DNA of 64,000 nt from Calvatia gigantea (Eukaryota; Basidiomycota; Agaricomycetes; Agaricales; Lycoperdaceae): the NCBI GenBank assembly GCA_025093985.1, contig JACAAK010000014.1, forward strand, positions 1,364,001 through 1,428,000. The letters are read 5' to 3'. A program made the translations under genes and the position numbers. Under the pieces are notes generated by a model. The model was not told where the DNA came from. It was given only the letters and a program-made list of their open reading frames with translations, and did not search any database. This document shows positions 26,156 through 37,439 of the stretch, piece after piece (positions within the stretch are counted from its first letter, which is position 1; every line of letters starts with the position of its first letter).

Positions 26156-27261
26156 CCCAACTCCTGCTGTTGATTTCTATTCCTTCACTTACTATGGCTA
26201 CATTTGTCAGAACTAAGACTGGCGCAACCATTTGTCGGTCCCTTCACAACAATCCCAAATGAACCCTTTCATCAACCCAATCCACCCCCAGAACTCAGAG
26301 ATCAAAACGGTCTCATCTATCCATTCCAGACAACTTCCCGCAAAACTCCCCTAACCCCTTCGCAGAGCCGATCTGGGAGGAACTTCCCAAACATAGCTCT
26401 GGCCCACCTTGGGGCCCAAGTAGTAGAAACAGTGTAGGCGGCACAGTCCCACCTGGAGATCCTGGCTACCCTGGTGGTGGTGACTATGGTATTAATGATG
26501 AAGACAACTATGGCGATGACCAGAATGATGGTCTAGAATATGCCGATTACCCTTACCCCAATCCTGATGATGGTAGAGGCGATGGGCCTGGAGGCGATGA
26601 CGAACCCGAGGAACCATTAGATGATGATGACGATGGTGATGATGAAACAAGCACTAGTGAGCCATGCGGCCATCGGGGACTTGATCACCCTCTGGCCTGC
26701 ACTATTAGATCCCTCACTAACGCCATAGATGATCATGCCTGCTCTCAGCTGCCCCAGCCTCCTCGACCTCCCCATACTAAGGCCCGCGAACCCAAACCAT
26801 TCAGTGGTGCCAACCCTGATGACCTTCCTTGCTTCCTTTTCCAATATCGACTCTACTTCCATGCCAACCCTACACAATTCACATCTGATACCACCAAGGT
26901 CAACTTCGCCCTCACCTTCCTCACTGATGTCACTCTTCGCTTTCAAGGCATATCCCATACCTGGTCCACCGACTGGGATGAGTTCACCACCGAGCTCAAG
27001 ACCAACTTTGGTGTAGCTGACCTAAAGGGCGAATCGGCCAAACTCCTGGAAAATCTGAGGATGAAGCACAGTGAGAAGATCACCACCTATAATGTTGAAC
27101 TCATGTGGCTCTCATCCCAACTTCGATGGGGTGATGATGTCCTCTGCTACTGCTACTACAAAGGCCTCCCTGATCGTCTCCAAGACACCCTCTCTTCTCA
27201 CCCCAATGGCAAGCCCACCTCATTCAACGAAATGCGTAAAGCAGCCATCATCCTCAATAAT

Positions 27262-27411
27262 CGCTATTGGGAATGTCAATGCAAGAAGACCCATGCGAAG
27301 GAAGCAGCCGAATCGGCGTCCGCTTCTCTCAACAGACGCTATTGGGAATGTCAATGCAAGAAGACCCATGCGAAGGAAGCAGCCGAATCGGCGTCCGCTT
27401 CTCTCAACAGA
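27262..27411 (+). repeat. 75-bp tandem duplication in gag
   Basis: Two back-to-back identical 75-bp units, in frame, each coding a 25-residue block beginning RYWECQCKKTHAKEAAES. The right-hand gag copy (29439 onwards) has one unit only. Confidence 0.95.
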
Positions 27412-27447
27412 AAGTCGGGTAACAATCCAGGACCTCCCTCGAACAAG

Positions 27448-27535
27448 GCCAGCAGCAACAACAACAATAGCAACAACAGCAACAGCAACAATAACAACAG
27501 CAACAGCAACAAGCCCAACCACAGCAGCAGCAAGG
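27448..27535 (+). repeat. AAC/AGC coding microsatellite in B gag
   Basis: Run of AAC and AGC codons giving a Ser/Asn tract in gag. The second gag copy has the same tract at 29551-29638. Its shadow on the other strand produces long poly-Leu frames that are not genes. Confidence 0.85.
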
Positions 27536-27586
27536 GCAACACCTCGAACAAACCCGCCAATACTACCCCATCCTCCTCTACACCCG

Positions 27587-29120
27587 ACAACCCTGTCACC
27601 ACAGCATTCCTGGAACAACTACAGCACGCCTGAGACAATACCTCATCAGCACTACGGACATACCAAGAAAAGATGAAACAGCAACATGACCACAGTAGAA
27701 CCCACACCAGCATTTATCAAACAGGAGATAAAGTATGGTTAGAGAACACCAATATCCATACCAATCAATCATCAAAGAAGCTAGGCCAAAAACAGTATGG
27801 ACCTTTCCTTATTAAGGAGAAGATAGGGGAAGCAGCATATCGGCTGAAACTGCCAGATGGATGGGCCATCCATGATGTATTCAACAAACAGCTCCTGACA
27901 CCAGCACACCAGGTGGAGTTCCCAAGTCAAAAACAACCATCAGCACCAGACCCAGTGATCATCAACAATGAAGAAGAATACGAAGTAGACAAGATCCGTG
28001 GACGACAAAAATGAGGAAGGGGCTATCAATTCCTGGTCCACTGGAAGGGGTACAGCAATGAAGAAGATACGTGGACAGCAGAGGCTAACCTGGAAAATGC
28101 TAAAGACGCCATAAGAGACTACCTAAAAAGGCATCCAGGGGATACCCATAAAAGAGGGGGCAGAAAACACAAAAAAGCAGCAAACAAGCAACCTAGACAA
28201 AGAAACTAAACAGACATGCCTGCCTCCCAATCTAACCACATTGCTATTGACTCCTTTGTCCATCCCACACCCACCAGAATCTCCTCTCTTCCATTCCCCA
28301 AACCAGGCAACAGCCAAGTACCTGCCCCCCAGGGAACCCATTTCAATCTCACTAAGACACCATCCCCTGCACAAGGACTCCTTGAAGCCTTGCTCAAAGA
28401 TGTTGACAAGGCAACCAACAGCAAAATTGAAAACATTACTGCCCAGAACAAATGACTGGTAGTAAACCAGCACATTACCCTCACCACTGTGTGCATCATC
28501 TTTGCTGATATGTATGCTGGATTCACCAATGCCTCCTCCTCCACCAACCAGCATATTCCCGTCATCTTCCGAGCACTATACCAGTCCACCCTCACCCCTA
28601 ACGAAAAAAATCACATCCAAGGACTCCAAAGCCGAATCGATTTGGGCCTTGAGGTCTTTAATCACCTTGACATTGCCAACATATTTCTAGAACTCGCCGA
28701 CATAGCCATGAAGTTACTTGGAAGAGACAAGTCGAATGAAGACCCTGACATCAATATCTTGGTCAATAGAATTCATATCACCCTTTCCGAACTACACAAC
28801 ACTGTCAACCCCACACCACTGACCTGTGCTGATACCCCTATAAACGAGGAAGCCACAGTTTCAATGAAAGAAGAAGTCAACACCCTCCGCCGCTTCATTA
28901 AAACCATCACACTGCCACAACTCATATTGGTTTTTCTTCCGCCTGCGAGATTCTGCACTGTATTGCCAGGACAAGAAAAGGACCAACATTATTGGAACTC
29001 GATAGTCAAGAACTACTAGGACAGCTCCACTACCACCGACTTCCCATACAACGGTGTCCCAGTCCCTATCCGACAAGATGGGCAAAGCTGGTTTGAAACT
29101 GGTATCGACCAGGAAGAGAC
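27587..29120 (+). pseudogene. Family A segment inside B1 gag: integrase end, chromodomain, ORF3
   Basis: Corresponds to the A2 stretch from about 40340 to 46950. It has the integrase C-terminal part (KKLGQKQYGPFLIKEKIG), the chromodomain end and most of ORF3 starting at 28216, with stops such as TGA near 28453 and TAG near 29017. The last 33 bp or so before 29121 match neither family in this window. There are no LTRs and no target duplication; instead identical gag repeats flank it. Confidence 0.85.
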
Positions 29121-29919
29121 TCAAGGCATATCCCATACCTGGTCCACCGACTGGGATGAGTTCACCACCGAGCTCAAGACCAACTTTGGTGTAGCTGACC
29201 TAAAGGGCGAATCGGCCAAACTCCTGGAAAATCTGAGGATGAAGCACAGTGAGAAGATCACCACCTATAATGTTGAACTCATGTGGCTCTCATCCCAACT
29301 TCGATGGGGTGATGATGTCCTCTGCTACTGCTACTACAAAGGCCTCCCTGATCGTCTCCAAGACACCCTCTCTTCTCACCCCAATGGCAAGCCCACCTCA
29401 TTCAACGAAATGCGTAAAGCAGCCATCATCCTCAATAATCGCTATTGGGAATGTCAATGCAAGAAGACCCATGCGAAGGAAGCAGCCGAATCGGCGTCCG
29501 CTTCTCTCAACAGAAAGTCGGGTAACAATCCAGGACCTCCCTCGAACAAGGCCAGCAGCAACAACAACAATAGCAACAACAGCAACAGCAACAATAACAA
29601 CAGCAACAGCAACAAGCCCAACCACAGCAGCAGCAAGGGCAACACCTCGAACAAACCCGCCAATACTACCCCATCCTCCTCTACACCCGCCAAATTGTCC
29701 TCCCCTGCTAAGCCTGACTTATCTGACAAACTCAGCAAGGACAGAAAGCTGACTACCGAAGAATGCAAGTGCCGCCTCAACAACAACCTCTGCCTGTTCT
29801 GTGGCAATGCCGGCCACAAGGTTAGCAAGTGTAGGAAGAAAGCCGCTTCAACTGCAAAGGCTGTTGCCCACAAGGCCGAAGTGGTTGGGGAGAGCTCTGA
29901 AAAGAGCTCAGAAAAATGA
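29121..29919 (+). CDS. B1 gag, second copy with zinc knuckle
   Basis: The repeated gag part (29121-29689) continues into the normal gag C-terminus: a lysine-rich stretch, the CCHC knuckle CLFCGNAGHKVSKC, and a stop at 29917-29919. It lacks its own gag start, because the upstream part belongs to the family A segment. The pol ATG (29916) overlaps this stop as ATGA. Confidence 0.75.
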
Positions 29920-32900
29920 GTGGCGGTCCTCAGGACTCTGCACAGGCTGAGGACCACATTGAACTCACCTGTGCCACAGAGTGTTTTTGACTCAACGCTT
30001 CCGCTCTTTCTAACCCCAATTTCCTGCAGCTCTATCTCGCTTCCCCTTCTGTTTCTTCATCCGCTTCATCTGACCTTGTCCGCTTCAAGGCTCTTGTTGA
30101 TAGTGGGTCTACCCATTGCTTTGTGGACTCTAACTTTGTACATTTGTATGATCTTCTGACCATGCCCATTCCTCCTATTGAACTTCGTCTCTTTGATGGC
30201 TCATCTAATACATACATTACTGAACTAGTGAAGCTTCCTGTTACCTTTGACTGTGGTGAATCTATGACTCTGGACTTTTACGTCACCTGGCTTGACTCTT
30301 CCTGCTCTGTAGTTCTTGGATATAACTGGCTCACCCGCTACAATCTGTCGATTGACTGGGTTTTGGGCCATATCACTTTCCGACCACTTCAGCCTGAACT
30401 TCCTGCCACTTCTGCTCACAGTGCATCCATTCCAGTCGCACCTGCATCCTCTGCAGCATCCGCTTCAGCCACCCCATCTATCACCTCACAGTCTTCACCA
30501 TCTACTTCTTCTGCCATTTCTGTTATGGGCACAGTTGACGTGGCTTGTCTGCATGTCTCACTGGTTAATGCCACCACCTTCCTCCATGCCTCTCACCTCC
30601 CTGGTTCAGTTCAGTATAGCCTCAATCTCAATGACCCATCTATAATAGCTTCCTCCGCCTTTGTTAAGGAGCCTTAGGATGACTGGTCCTATATCCCAGA
30701 AGAGTACCGTGATTTTGCTGACATCTTCAGTAAAATGAAGGCTGACAAGCTTGCCCCGCATCGGCCATACAACCTCCAGATCAATCTTGAAGAAGGTGGC
30801 CAACCACCAGTTGGTACCATCTATTCCCTATCTCAAGTTGAACTAGAGGCTCTATGCGAATTCATTGACGAAAACCTTGCTATCGGATTCATCCGCCCCT
30901 CCAACTCCCCTCACGGAGCCCCTGTCCTCTTTGTCAAGAAAAAGGATGGTTCGCTCCATTTATGCATCGATTTCCGAGGTCTCAACCGCATTACCAAGAA
31001 GGATCGCTACCCCCTTCCTCTCATACTGTATCTGACCTACTCAATTCTCCCCACAAAGCCCGCATCTATACCAAGATTGACCTACGCCACACTTATCACC
31101 TTGTCCACATTGCAGAAGGTGATGAATGGAAAATGGCCTTCCGAACCCGCTACGGATTGTTCGAGTGGCTTGTTATGCCTTTCGGCCTTACCAATGCACC
31201 TGCTGCCTTCCAGCAGTTTATGAACAACATCTTCAAAGATCTCTTAGATGTCTGCATGACGGTCTATCTTGACAACATACTCATCTATTCCGATGACATC
31301 AGCATACACCGCAAGCAAGTCCATGAGGTTCTCAAGTGGCTTAGGCAGAATGGTCTCTATACCCACGCAGATAAGTGCAAATTCAAGTCTGACACAGTTG
31401 AATACCTTGGTTACGTTCTTTCCCCTGATGGTCTCAAGATGTCTGAAGACAAGGTCAAGATTATCCAAGACTGGCCAGAACCAAAGAAGATCAAGGACAT
31501 ACAGTCCTTCTTAGGTTTTGCCAACTTCTATTGTCGCTTCATTTATAACTACTCTGACATTGTAGTTCCTCTCACCCACCTTACCCGCAAGGGTATTCCT
31601 TGGAACTTCAACGATAAATGTCAAGAGGCTTTCCAATCATGGAAGGACGCTTTCACCTCTGCTCCTATCCTGACCCACTGGATCCCTGATGCTCAAATCA
31701 TCGTTGAGACAGATGCATCTGACTATGTGCTAGCCGCCATCCTCTCTATCATCACTGAGGATGGTGAAGTTCACCCCATGGCTTTCCATTCCCACACATT
31801 CACTTCGGCCGAGTCGAACTATGACACACATGACAAGGAACTACTGGCTATCTTTGAAGCCTTTAGGATCTGGCGGCATTATCTTGAAGGTGCTCCCCTT
31901 CCCATTGACGTTGTCACTGATCATAAGAATCTGGAATACTTCTGCACCACTAAAATCCTCACCCGCCGTCAAGCTCGCTATTCCAAATTCTTGTCACAGT
32001 TCAATCTCACCATCTGCTTTCGCCCCGGCCAACTTGGTACGAAGCCCAATGCTTTAACTAGATGATGGGATGTCTACCCCAAAGGGGGGAATAATGGCTA
32101 TGCTATAGTCAATCCTCACAACTTCTGTCCAGTCTTTACTCATGAACAACTTGCAGCCTCCGTCTGTGCTACTTATCTTTATACCCCTTCCCTTTGCGCA
32201 GCCACAATCATTGACCTCGATCAGCTACATTCCGACATCCTTTCATCTCTTCTGTAAGACCTGACTGTGGCTCAACACCTAGCCAAACCCGAAGGATGCT
32301 GGATTGTAGATTCATCCGGTTTTCTCCGCCTTGACGACAGGATCTATGTTCCCAATGTTGACAATCTTCGACTTTGCATTCTACAGTACAAGCATGATCA
32401 CATCCTTTCCGGACACTTCAGTCAGAACAAGACTCTGGAGTTAGTCCAACGTGATTACACTTGGCCCAAAATCCACATGACAGTCAAAGATTTCTGCAAA
32501 TCCTGCGTCACCTGCATGCACTCTAAGCCACAACAACACCGACCTTATGGAAACCTCAAGCAGCTCCCCATTCCTGAATGGCCATGGAACTCTATCTCTA
32601 TGGACTTCATTGAGAAACTTCCCACATCTTCTAGCTACAACACTATCCTTGTTATCGTTGATCGCCTCACCAAGCAATCTTTGTTCATTCCCACTCATGA
32701 CACCATCACCTCAGCCAAACTCGCCTGCCTATTTGTTATTCATGTATTTTCAAAACATGGCATTCCCGAACATGTTACATCTGGTTGCGGTTCCGAATTC
32801 ATTTCGCACTTCTTCCACTCGCTTGGACAAGCACTGGACATAAAGTTACACTTCACCTCCGGGTATCACCCTGAGGGCGATAGACAAACCAAATGGACTA

Positions 32901-33679
32901 ACCAGACTCTCGAGCAATACCTCCATGTCTACTGCAACTACTAGCAGGACAACTGGGCTGAGTTACTGCCACTAGCTGAGTTTGCCTATAACAATGCTCC
33001 TAGTGCCACTACTGGTGTCTCCCCATTCTTCACTAATAAAGGCTATCATCCCAATATCACAGTCTATCCGGAACGCGACTTGGCATCTGCACACGCATGT
33101 CAATTCATTGTCGACCTTGATGAACTCCACACAGTACTCAAATCCAAGATCAAGCAAGCTCAAGAATGGTACCAGTCATCCACTGATACCTGCCGGACAC
33201 CTGCACCTAACTTCATAGTTGGGCAAAAGGTCTTTGTTAAGGCGCAGTTCTTCCACATGACTTGACCATTGAAGAAACTCTCAGAAAAGTATTTGGGTCC
33301 TTATGAGATTATCACTCAACCTGGTTCTGTTTCTTATACTCTATGCTTACCTGACTCAATGCATGCCGTTCACCCAGTATTCCACGTTTCGATGCTTGAA
33401 CCTGCCACACCTAACCCATTTGATGGCTGCTCTGACCCGCCTCCTCTGCCCATTGAAGTCAAAGGCGAGCCGGAGTATGAAATCGCCCACATTGTTGACT
33501 CAAAGATTGACTGTCGACGTGCCTGCAAGTTATTATACAAGGTTATTTGGTTGGGTTATGAGGATACTGAAGAAGAGTCTTCTTGGCTGCCTGCTACTGA
33601 ATTAGAGCATGCAGCTGAACTTGTGGCAGATTTCCATACAGCTTATCCTGCTAAGCCTGGTCCCTTGTGTTCTTTGTAA
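29916..33679 (+). pseudogene. B1 pol: protease, RT, RNase H, integrase, chromodomain
   Basis: Pol lies in the -1 frame relative to gag and starts ATG at 29916. Protease has LVDSGSTHCF. RT has [18 protein letters not shown] and the catalytic box YLDNILIYSDD where YLDD is expected, so a metal ligand is lost. RNase H has VETDASDYVLAAIL. Integrase has SMDFIEKLP, then TSGCGSEF where copy B2 reads SDRSSEF, so the second Asp is lost too. The chromodomain region ends YEDTEEESSWLPATELEH. Breaks: TGA before LNASALSN, TAG at about 30675, a 5-bp insertion near 31032 that shifts the frame, TGA near 32063, TAG near 32942 and TGA near 33263. Group: chromovirus. Confidence 0.9.
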
Positions 33680-33798
33680 CACTTAATGGACTTATTTTCA
33701 CTCTTATTCATGGACAGACTTTTTTTTTATTGGACATTCAACTTTATTAAACATCAAAATCATGAGGAGCAAGGAAAGCCGCATTCACCCACACACCC

Positions 33799-34961
33799 TC
33801 AATCCTCATGCTGGCCCCCTTCCACACCCTCTTCTGTACCATCTTCTTTTTCTCCACTCTCCTCCACACTTTCTTCACTTCCTTCCTCTCCACTACTACC
33901 GTTTCTCTTTTCTTCCTCATCCAAGTCCATCTGCTCACCCCCTTCTCGCACCGGTTGTGACGGCCCCTCACCCCGGTCCTCAATGTCAATGTCACCCACC
34001 TCATCCACATGCTATTGGATATCCGCACCAGGCAGTCATTCTGCAATCTGTCCTGGACATTCAGTCCTTCCTGTGTGTGGAGGATACCGTTGACTCACCA
34101 CCAGGCCAAGGGTGTGGAACTCCTCTCCATTTGCAATGGTCTCCCTCAAGATCATGGCCAAATTGCAGATATCATGTTCTCGGTATCGGGACTCGTGTGC
34201 CATCCACGCATTTTGCTGATGCAATAAAATGATGATTTCGTTGAGGCATAGGGTGTTCTCTTCAAGTGCGGTCGCGAATTGGTCGAGATGTCATGCAAGG
34301 ATGTGGGGATTCGAGACCTTGGCACTTCCACCTGGCAGCTCACACTTTTGCTTGCCCTTGACACAAGTCGTGCATTTGGTGGTAACCCAGCTAAGGACTT
34401 CTCAGCTTAATATTCAACAGGAAGAGGCCGCACTTACTTGGAGTGGATCTGTCTGGGTTGACACCTGATACCCATGTCGATGCAGTGCTTGCAGGGGTTG
34501 TCCCCACCTATGGGAACATGCACCTGCAGCTGAACCTCCTCCTCTTCCTCCTCATCCAACGACCCCAGCACATCATCCTCTTCGTCCGAATCCTCCACCC
34601 TCGGCCATTTCCTCAATTGGCTGGGGCCCGCAACCGGTTCCTCCTGGGTCTTCCCCTTCCTATGTCGTTGTTCCTCCATGTTCTCCTCCTCTTGCTCCTC
34701 CCTTTTCTTATGTGCTGCCTCCTCAAGCCACTTCTTCCGCTCGTCACGTTTCTTCGCCTCCTCTTGTTTCCTCTCCTCATCGCGCCTCTTCTTCTCCTTC
34801 TCTTCGTGCTTCTCCCTATCCGCTCTTTCTTTGGCTTCAGCAGCAGTGAGGTCTGCAATCAACCTGCGCTCATCCTCTTCCTCCTGCTCATGCTGAAGTC
34901 TGGCACGTTCACGTTTCTCCTTGAGTTCGGCTTGTAGTTGGGCAGCAGTCTTGGGAGGCAT
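33799..34961 (-). pseudogene. Antisense accessory gene in B1: coiled-coil, Zn2Cys6-like, acidic protein
   Basis: Rebuilt as complement(join(33799..34047,34099..34390,34438..34961)), 1065 nt, about 354 codons, both introns GT-AG (47 and 51 nt). It lies between pol and the 3' LTR on the opposite strand. Exon 1 codes a highly charged helix (ELKEKRERARLQHEQEEED onwards, about residues 10-105), an acidic run and CKHCIDMGIRC. Splicing joins this to CTTCVKGKQKC, giving two C-x2-C-x6-C halves, the pattern of a fungal Zn2Cys6 cluster. A helical part (NGEEFHTLGLVV) and an acidic tail (QMDLDEEEKRN) follow. The copy has in-frame TGA at 34291-34293, which B2 shares, and further TGA and TAG in exon 3, so it is probably dead. 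Function unknown; DNA binding is only suggested by the Cys pattern. Confidence 0.75.
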
Positions 34962-35097
34962 GGTGGTAGTAGGAGGTCAAGAGGCAATCAAAGGAAATTT
35001 TTCAAAAATGTGGATCTTATGCCCGCATCAAATTTTTCAACTCCGTTTCCCATGACACCTTTATGGCCTTGAGGGCTCGGCCCTAAGGAAGGAATAC
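34962..35097. promoter_or_regulatory. Polypurine tract and antisense-gene leader of B1
   Basis: Holds CTAAGGAAGGAATAC directly before the 3' LTR, the plus-strand primer of the element, and the presumed leader of the antisense gene. The B2 copy reads TTAAGGGGGGAATAC on its own strand. Confidence 0.6.
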
Positions 35098-35710
35098 TGT
35101 CACAACCCATACACGCACTCATCTGCTTCACCCACTCTTACCCGGACTATACTTTATATTTTATTTACCATTCGCTCTCACCTGCTCTCCCCCATCTCCC
35201 CTGCTCTCCATTCTTACTATTATGTCTGATGTTAATTTCTGATTATCCTTCTTGTACATTTCTCCAGTTGTCATACCTACTCCCGTTTCCCTTGTAATCC
35301 CTTTTACCATTCATATTGTTCCTGTGTCACCTTATTCCTTTTAGCTAGTTGCATTCCCAGTGTTTTTATCTAGCGGCCATACCTGGCCCACACCTGAAGT
35401 TGTAGTAGTTTCCTTTTGTAGAACCACACTTCCTCGCGTATATAAACCATAGCTACTTCACCTGTAATCCTCAGTCTGAAATCTACTTAGCAACACACTT
35501 CTCCTATTCCACCTCTGTCTCTGTCTCTGTCTCTGCCTCTGACTCTGTCCTTGTCCCTTATTCTGAAGTTAGGACCACTCATCAGCAGGAGGGTGCAACA
35601 CATACGTTGAAGCCACGGTCCTTCCAAGTTTGCCCGCTTTGTCTGCATCCACATATCATCCCCAGGCATCTAGACTCCAGTCATCTCACCCGCGTGACCC
35701 GTGCTTAACA
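35098..35710 (+). repeat. 3' LTR of B1
   Basis: 613 bp, the same length as the 5' LTR and nearly the same in sequence; most differences are C/T or G/A changes. Followed by the ATTAT target duplication. Confidence 0.93.
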
Positions 35711-35931
35711 ATTATCCTGAACAAGAATCAGATACTACTTATGACACCTATGACCCTAATAATCCTGAATTACAACTAAATGCCATATTCACTGTTGAGC
35801 AAGTTGCTTACTACAAATCAGAGAAATGTATAGGTTGTGGAAAATTTGGACACCTTATCAGCAATTGTCTGAATCCTGACCCAAATTTGTCCAAAAACAA
35901 ACCATCTCCCAGACAACCTAATCCTCTACCA
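35711..35931 (+). pseudogene. Family C gag remnant with zinc knuckle
   Basis: Continues the gag cut by B1. It codes ESDTTYDTYDPNNPE and the knuckle CIGCGKFGHLISNC. It is cut at 35931 by A2. Confidence 0.75.
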
Positions 35932-36238
35932 TGTTACAGTTTTTTACTGATCACATCGTGCTCTGCCTCTATCTGCATTACTTTATTGCTAGTACATCTG
36001 TTTCACCTATTCCTGCCAAGTGATCTCTGGCTATGACTTGTACTAACTACTATGCCTACCTCACTGGACATTTCATTGTAGTTACCCCATCCATTCAACT
36101 GGATGACTCCTTGTATTTAAGTGTACATACACCCATTGTATTCAGTACACTTAACCACCTCTGTTCTCTTCTCCTTACTTACCCTCAAGTCTTAGCCTAA
36201 GTTGCAACCTGAGGTTTACTCAGACTAAGGTCGTAACA
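35932..36238 (+). repeat. 5' LTR of A2
   Basis: Starts TGTTACAG and ends GTAACA. TATTTAAG acts as the TATA box and ACACTTAACCA (36147-36157) lies where transcription should begin; the 3' LTR reads ATGCTTAACCA here. Confidence 0.93.
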
Positions 36239-36240
36239 TT

Positions 36241-36251
36241 TGGTTAAGCGT
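36241..36251 (+). promoter_or_regulatory. Primer binding site of A2
   Basis: TGGTTAAGCGT, two bases after the LTR. It complements ACGCTTAACCA, the form kept in the A3 5' LTR (48398-48408). It begins with TGG like a tRNA site, so both readings are open. Confidence 0.7.
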
Positions 36252-36317
36252 CCCCACCTCACCTTGCAAGGAGTAGGCTGAAATAGGCCTGGACAAAGTC
36301 AACCCAGGAGCTAGTAT

Positions 36318-37439
36318 ATGAGCTTAAACCCCAATGAATACAGAGAACTGAACCTTGAAGTCACCGACGACGAATCTGAAACATCAGATGAAGAAGAAAT
36401 AGGGAATCCTGAAGTACCTGAAGAACCAACTGGAGAAACACATGACAAACCCAGAGTAAACCCAGCAGAAGAAGAAGTATTATTAGAACTTCTAAACAAA
36501 CTCGACCTAGCAGAGGAAGAGTTAGTCCACCAGGAGAAATCCGATAAATCAAGCTCAGACAAAACAGAATCAGAAACTGACTCCAACATGATGGATAATG
36601 CAGTAGTACCTGCAACAGTGCCCAATGGGAAAGGCTTAGTGCCAGACCCGGGTTTCTTCGATGGCACCCACACCAAGTTTGATGACTGGTGGAGAGCAAT
36701 GACGCTCTTCATGAAGTTCAACAAAATAGTCTCAGTGGATGATAAAGCCATAGTAGTCCTGGCTAGACTGAGAGAAGGAACAGCAGGAGCCTATGCAGCA
36801 ATGAAGGCCCTGCAAATCTTAGACGGAGAAGACTCAGTAGACTGGAAAACATTTTCTGAGGACTTTAGGAAAACCTTCTCCAATGATGCCTCAAATAGCA
36901 AAGCAGAATGGCAAATTGAGAAGTTCAAACAAGGAAACAAGAATACTGCCAACTACCTAATTGAATTCCAAGTCCTAAAAAGCAAGGCGAAAACAGATAA
37001 CAAGCATGCAATGTTCCTACTCAAGAAGAATGCCAGGCAAGACATCATCCACACTATTACTGGATACCCACCTAGCACCAGGCCAGACACCTATGCATGG
37101 ACAGAGGCCATCCTCGCCATGGGACAAGGATACAAAGTGTCAGAATACTGAGGAGATAAGAAAACCAACACTGGAACAACCTATGGAGGAATGGGAGAAC
37201 TAATGGAGATAGGAAGCCAACACCACATTTTCAATGCTGAAGAGAAACCTAAATGCTATAATTGTGGCATTTTCAGACATATGGCCAAAGATTGCAAGAA
37301 ACCCAAGGGGTTAACCTACTACAACTGCAGAAAAACAGGCTACATAGCAAAGTCCTGCACTGCACCAAAGAAGGTATAGGTCTGAGGAGTAGAGGAAGTT
37401 GACAAAGAAAAGAAGGATTTTTCCAAAGACTCTGAGTAG
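36318..37439 (+). pseudogene. A2 gag (capsid and two zinc knuckles)
   Basis: Starts ATG at 36318, the only family A gag here that keeps the ATG. The acidic N-terminal part is followed by a gag capsid core with KFDDWWRAMTLFMKFNKIV and DWKTFSEDFRKTF. A TGA at 37149-37151 interrupts it at the capsid/nucleocapsid border; the same frame goes on through CYNCGIFRHMAKDC and YYNCRKTGYIAKSC (first Cys of the second knuckle is Tyr) to TAG at 37437-37439. The TGA and the TAG are found in all four family A copies; other stops (TAG at about 37377, then TGA) are private. Confidence 0.85.

Larger units (their letters stand above)
26194..27586 (+). pseudogene. B1 gag, first copy (broken)
   Basis: Frame starts ATG at 26194 and has one in-frame TGA at 26260-26262, after which it is open to the junction at 27586. 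The protein has an acidic N-terminal part, then the gag core EPKPFSGANPDDLPCFLFQ, HTWSTDWDEFTTELKTNFG and a Ser/Asn-rich stretch. A 75-bp exact tandem duplication (27262-27336 and 27337-27411) adds 25 residues. At 27586 the frame runs into family A sequence, so this copy lacks the knuckle. Confidence 0.85.
26943..27586 (+). repeat. Direct repeat of B1 gag, left copy
   Basis: Matches 29121-29689 with no difference that I can see apart from the extra 75-bp tandem unit. The two copies flank the family A segment 27587-29120. Confidence 0.9.
25531..35710 (+). mobile_element. Family B Ty3/gypsy chromodomain element B1
   Basis: Complete element with two 613-bp LTRs (25531-26143 and 35098-35710) and the 5-bp target duplication ATTAT (25526-25530 and 35711-35715), inserted into family C gag. 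Between the LTRs are gag, a pol overlapping gag by ATGA, and an antisense gene before the 3' LTR. Gag is split by a piece of family A flanked by identical gag repeats. Stops and lost catalytic residues show it is not autonomous now. Confidence 0.93.

Noticed and set aside
27220..27713. Leucine-rich minus-strand frames in family B gag (also 29398-29957)
   Set aside because: Shadow of the AAC/AGC microsatellite; it resembles a membrane protein only by repeat composition.
36241..36251. A specific tRNA as primer for family A
   Set aside because: The site starts with TGG, but its complement in the LTR at the expected transcript start is the simpler explanation, and no tRNA could be named with confidence.
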